Source of the DNA: a cf. Phormidesmis sp. LEGE 11477 | GTDB lineage: Bacteria; Cyanobacteriota; Cyanobacteriia; Phormidesmidales; Phormidesmidaceae | NCBI RefSeq assembly: GCF_015207105.1 | Contig: NZ_JADEXO010000054.1 | Span: forward strand, 1 to 38,554 | DNA length: 38,554 nt | Direction: 5' to 3' | In this document: positions 36,522 to 38,554 of the stretch, in pieces | How the letters are laid out: each line of letters starts with the position of its first letter | How positions within the stretch are numbered: the stretch's first letter is position 1 | Translations under genes and position numbers: made by a program | Notes under the pieces: generated by a model | What the model saw: only the letters and a program-made list of their open reading frames with translations | Databases searched by the model: none | What the model was told of the DNA's origin: nothing

Positions 36522-38554
36522 ATGAGCCAACCAGCAGCCCGCAAGCCAAACATTCCTGACTGTGCCTGGCAGTGGCCGATTGGCAAAAAGTGGAAAACGC
36601 CTTACATCGTTCGCTACGCTAGCAACCTAGATGATGGGCCAGAGCATGGTGCGCCGCTAGGTGGATTTGGGGCGGGCTGTATTGGCCGTTCTCCAAACGG
36701 CACATTTAACCTATGGCACTTGGACGGCGGCGAGCACCTGTTCGATAGCTTTCCGGGCTGTCAGTTCAGCGTGTTTGAACAGGATGCGAATGGGGAGACC
36801 AAAGCCTATGCGATGAGTACAGATAGGCCAGCGGCAGAACTCTCTAGCTGGCAGTGGTATCCAGCGAGTACAACAGAACAAAGCACAGGTGTCTATCATT
36901 CTCTCTATCCACGTAGCTGGTATGTCTATGAGAATGTATTTCGAGCAGAACTAACGTGTGAGCAGTTTTCTCCTATCTGGGCGAATAACTATAAAGAGAG
37001 TAGCTATCCGGTTGCGACATTTGTTTGGACGGCGCACAATCCGACTGACCAGCCGCTGACGCTGAGTATTATGCTGAGCTGGGAGAATATGGTGGGCTGG
37101 TTTACCAATAGCGAGACTTCTCCAGAGATTCAGCAGAGAGAGGACGGCAGTCCTTTTTATGACTATGTGCCTCGAACAAAAGAAAGTTATGGAAACTACA
37201 ACATCCTTGCAGGAAATGAGAACGGTGTTGGCTTTGTAATGGATGGAACATGGACGGGTAACCCGAAGGAAGGCGATGGACAGTTTACCGTAGCAGCCTC
37301 TACTATGTCCCTCGACCCGTATAGTTCAATTCCGTCTGATTACGCCAGATGGAACCCAGCCGGAGAAGGCAACGAATTGTGGGATACCTTTTCTCAGGAA
37401 GGTCTTTTAGAAAATATCGATGATTGGAGTGGTAGCGAAGGTGAGCGGATTGGCAGCGCGATCGCCCTCAAATTCACGCTTGCACCTGGTGAGACCCAAC
37501 AGATCCCCTTTGCGCTGAGTTGGGACTTGCCTGTGACAGAATTTGCTAAGGGGAAGCAGGCGTATCGACGCTATACCGACTTTTTTGATCGCAGCGGTCG
37601 AAATGCTTGGGCGATCGCATCTACTGCCCTAGAAAACTACACCACCTGGCAGCAGAACATCATCGACTGGCAGCAGCCAATTCTAGATAGAACAGATCTG
37701 CCTAACTGGTTCAAGATGGCGCTTTTCAACGAGCTATACGATCTCACTAGCGGTGGCACGCTCTGGTCAGCCGCTAGCGAAGCCGATCCGGTCGGACAGT
37801 TCGGCGTACTTGAATGCATTGACTACCGCTGGTACGAGAGCCTAGACGTCCGACTTTATGGCGGCTATGCAACCCTCTTGCTTTGGCCAGCGCTAGAAAA
37901 ATCTATCCTGCGAGCCTTTGCTAGAGCCATTCCGACCGCCGATGCCAGAGAACGGATCATCGGCTACTACTACACAATTGGGGAAGACAATCACCTAGCC
38001 CCGCGAAAGCTCAAAGGCGCAACCCCCCACGATCTAGGCGCGCCGAACGAGAATCCGTGGTTGGCCACAAACTACACTAGCTATCAGGACTGTAATCAGT
38101 GGAAAGATCTCTCTAGCGACTTTGTTTTGCAGGTGTACAGAGCGTTTGAAGCAACTGGCAGCGTGGACATAGACTTTTTGTCGGACTGTTGGAGTGCGAT
38201 TGTAGAAACGCTGGCCTATACAAAGCTGTTTGACACTGATGGCGACGGTCTGATCGAGAATAGCGGCGCGCCCGATCAGACCTTTGATGACTGGCGACTG
38301 CAGGGGATTAGCGCTTACTGCGGAGGCTTGTGGATTGCGACTTTGAGTGCGGCAATCAAGATAGGAGAGATTTTGCAAGCTCACAATAAAGTGAAAAGCA
38401 CGATTGTGATTTTGCTCTCTCAATACCGACGCTGGTGGCAGCATGGCCGCGCCGCCTATCAAAAGCAGCTTTGGAATGGTGAATACTATCGGCTAGATAC
38501 GGGCAGCGGTTCGGATGTGGTGATGGCCGACCAGCTCTGTGGGCAGTTCTGTGT
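36522..38554 (+). CDS. GH116 beta-glucosidase/glucosylceramidase-like, 3' end outside the window
   Basis: A large open frame from ATG 36522 to the window edge (677 codons, no stop), so the gene is truncated by the window. It matches GH116/DUF608 enzymes related to GBA2 and TxGH116. The N-terminal beta-sandwich carries GAPLGGFGAGCIGRSPNGTFNLWHLD, and the C-terminal (alpha/alpha)6 domain begins near residue 390. FNELYDLTSGGTLW holds the Glu expected as nucleophile, and DTDGDGLIENSGAPDQTFDDW with SAYCGGLW holds the Asp expected as acid/base (family knowledge, recalled). Likely role: hydrolysis of beta-glucosides or glucosyl lipids. There is no signal peptide, so it is probably cytoplasmic. It is divergent from the PIN pair. 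Confidence 0.9.
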   Translation, partial: MSQPAARKPNIPDCAWQWPIGKKWKTPYIVRYASNLDDGPEHGAPLGGFGAGCIGRSPNGTFNLWHLDGGEHLFDSFPGCQFSVFEQDANGETKAYAMSTDRPAAELSSWQWYPASTTEQSTGVYHSLYPRSWYVYENVFRAELTCEQFSPIWANNYKESSYPVATFVWTAHNPTDQPLTLSIMLSWENMVGWFTNSETSPEIQQREDGSPFYDYVPRTKESYGNYNILAGNENGVGFVMDGTWTGNPKEGDGQFTVAASTMSLDPYSSIPSDYARWNPAGEGNELWDTFSQEGLLENIDDWSGSEGERIGSAIALKFTLAPGETQQIPFALSWDLPVTEFAKGKQAYRRYTDFFDRSGRNAWAIASTALENYTTWQQNIIDWQQPILDRTDLPNWFKMALFNELYDLTSGGTLWSAASEADPVGQFGVLECIDYRWYESLDVRLYGGYATLLLWPALEKSILRAFARAIPTADARERIIGYYYTIGEDNHLAPRKLKGATPHDLGAPNENPWLATNYTSYQDCNQWKDLSSDFVLQVYRAFEATGSVDIDFLSDCWSAIVETLAYTKLFDTDGDGLIENSGAPDQTFDDWRLQGISAYCGGLWIATLSAAIKIGEILQAHNKVKSTIVILLSQYRRWWQHGRAAYQKQLWNGEYYRLDTGSGSDVVMADQLCGQFC

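Overview
The window reads as chromosomal DNA of a filamentous or Leptolyngbya/Phormidesmis-like cyanobacterium. The basis is the many HIP1 octamers (GCGATCGC, for example at 968, 1280 and 1370), several cyanobacteria-typical families (the DUF512 radical SAM protein of TIGR03279 type, the TIGR04376-type coiled-coil protein, DUF29, an HpsE-like glycosyltransferase), a long-leader TolC, and a MoeB with a C-terminal rhodanese domain. The genus is inference. I see no rRNA, tRNA, CRISPR array or full-length insertion sequence.

Layout. 1-505: no convincing gene, but a structured, repeat-bearing stretch. 506-5380: UppP, radical SAM/DUF512 protein and TolC, then a small opposing gene. 5381-5745: a candidate small RNA or leader with its own promoter and a strong terminator. 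5746-13570: Ddl, DUF29 protein, YqeY, MoeB-rhodanese, a JAMM peptidase and MurF, then a membrane protein with a GspC/PilP-like end and a TIGR04376-type protein. 13571-13711: a heptamer array with an 18-bp inverted copy. 13712-14395: a lipoprotein.

14414-22178 looks like an accessory or defence-type island on the minus strand. It holds a three-gene operon (winged-helix protein, P-loop ATPase with a C-terminal winged-helix-like end, and a Cas4/RecB-like nuclease fused to an FtsK/HerA translocase), then a vapBC pair and a solitary DNA methyltransferase. This operon is the best candidate for an undescribed system. 22274-24469: Ffh and a secreted protein. 24630-25361: a vapBC pair whose toxin is broken by a 102-bp insertion. 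25688-38554: signal peptidase I with an extra membrane domain, an HpsE-like glycosyltransferase, a CheB-CheR-PAS-kinase-receiver protein, UvrB, a PIN gene with an unrecognised partner, and a GH116 glucosidase running off the end.

How the genes work together. UppP, Ddl and MurF all serve peptidoglycan precursor supply: Ddl makes the D-Ala-D-Ala that MurF attaches, and UppP recycles the lipid carrier. MoeB and the JAMM peptidase are a likely sulfur-carrier activation and processing pair. Ffh and signal peptidase I belong to protein export. Three PIN-domain modules, an orphan methyltransferase and the nuclease-translocase operon give the second half of the window an accessory, conflict-related character. 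A recurring small-scale signature is short tandem duplications lying on or next to stop codons (2879-2955, 5065-5090, 26729-26776).
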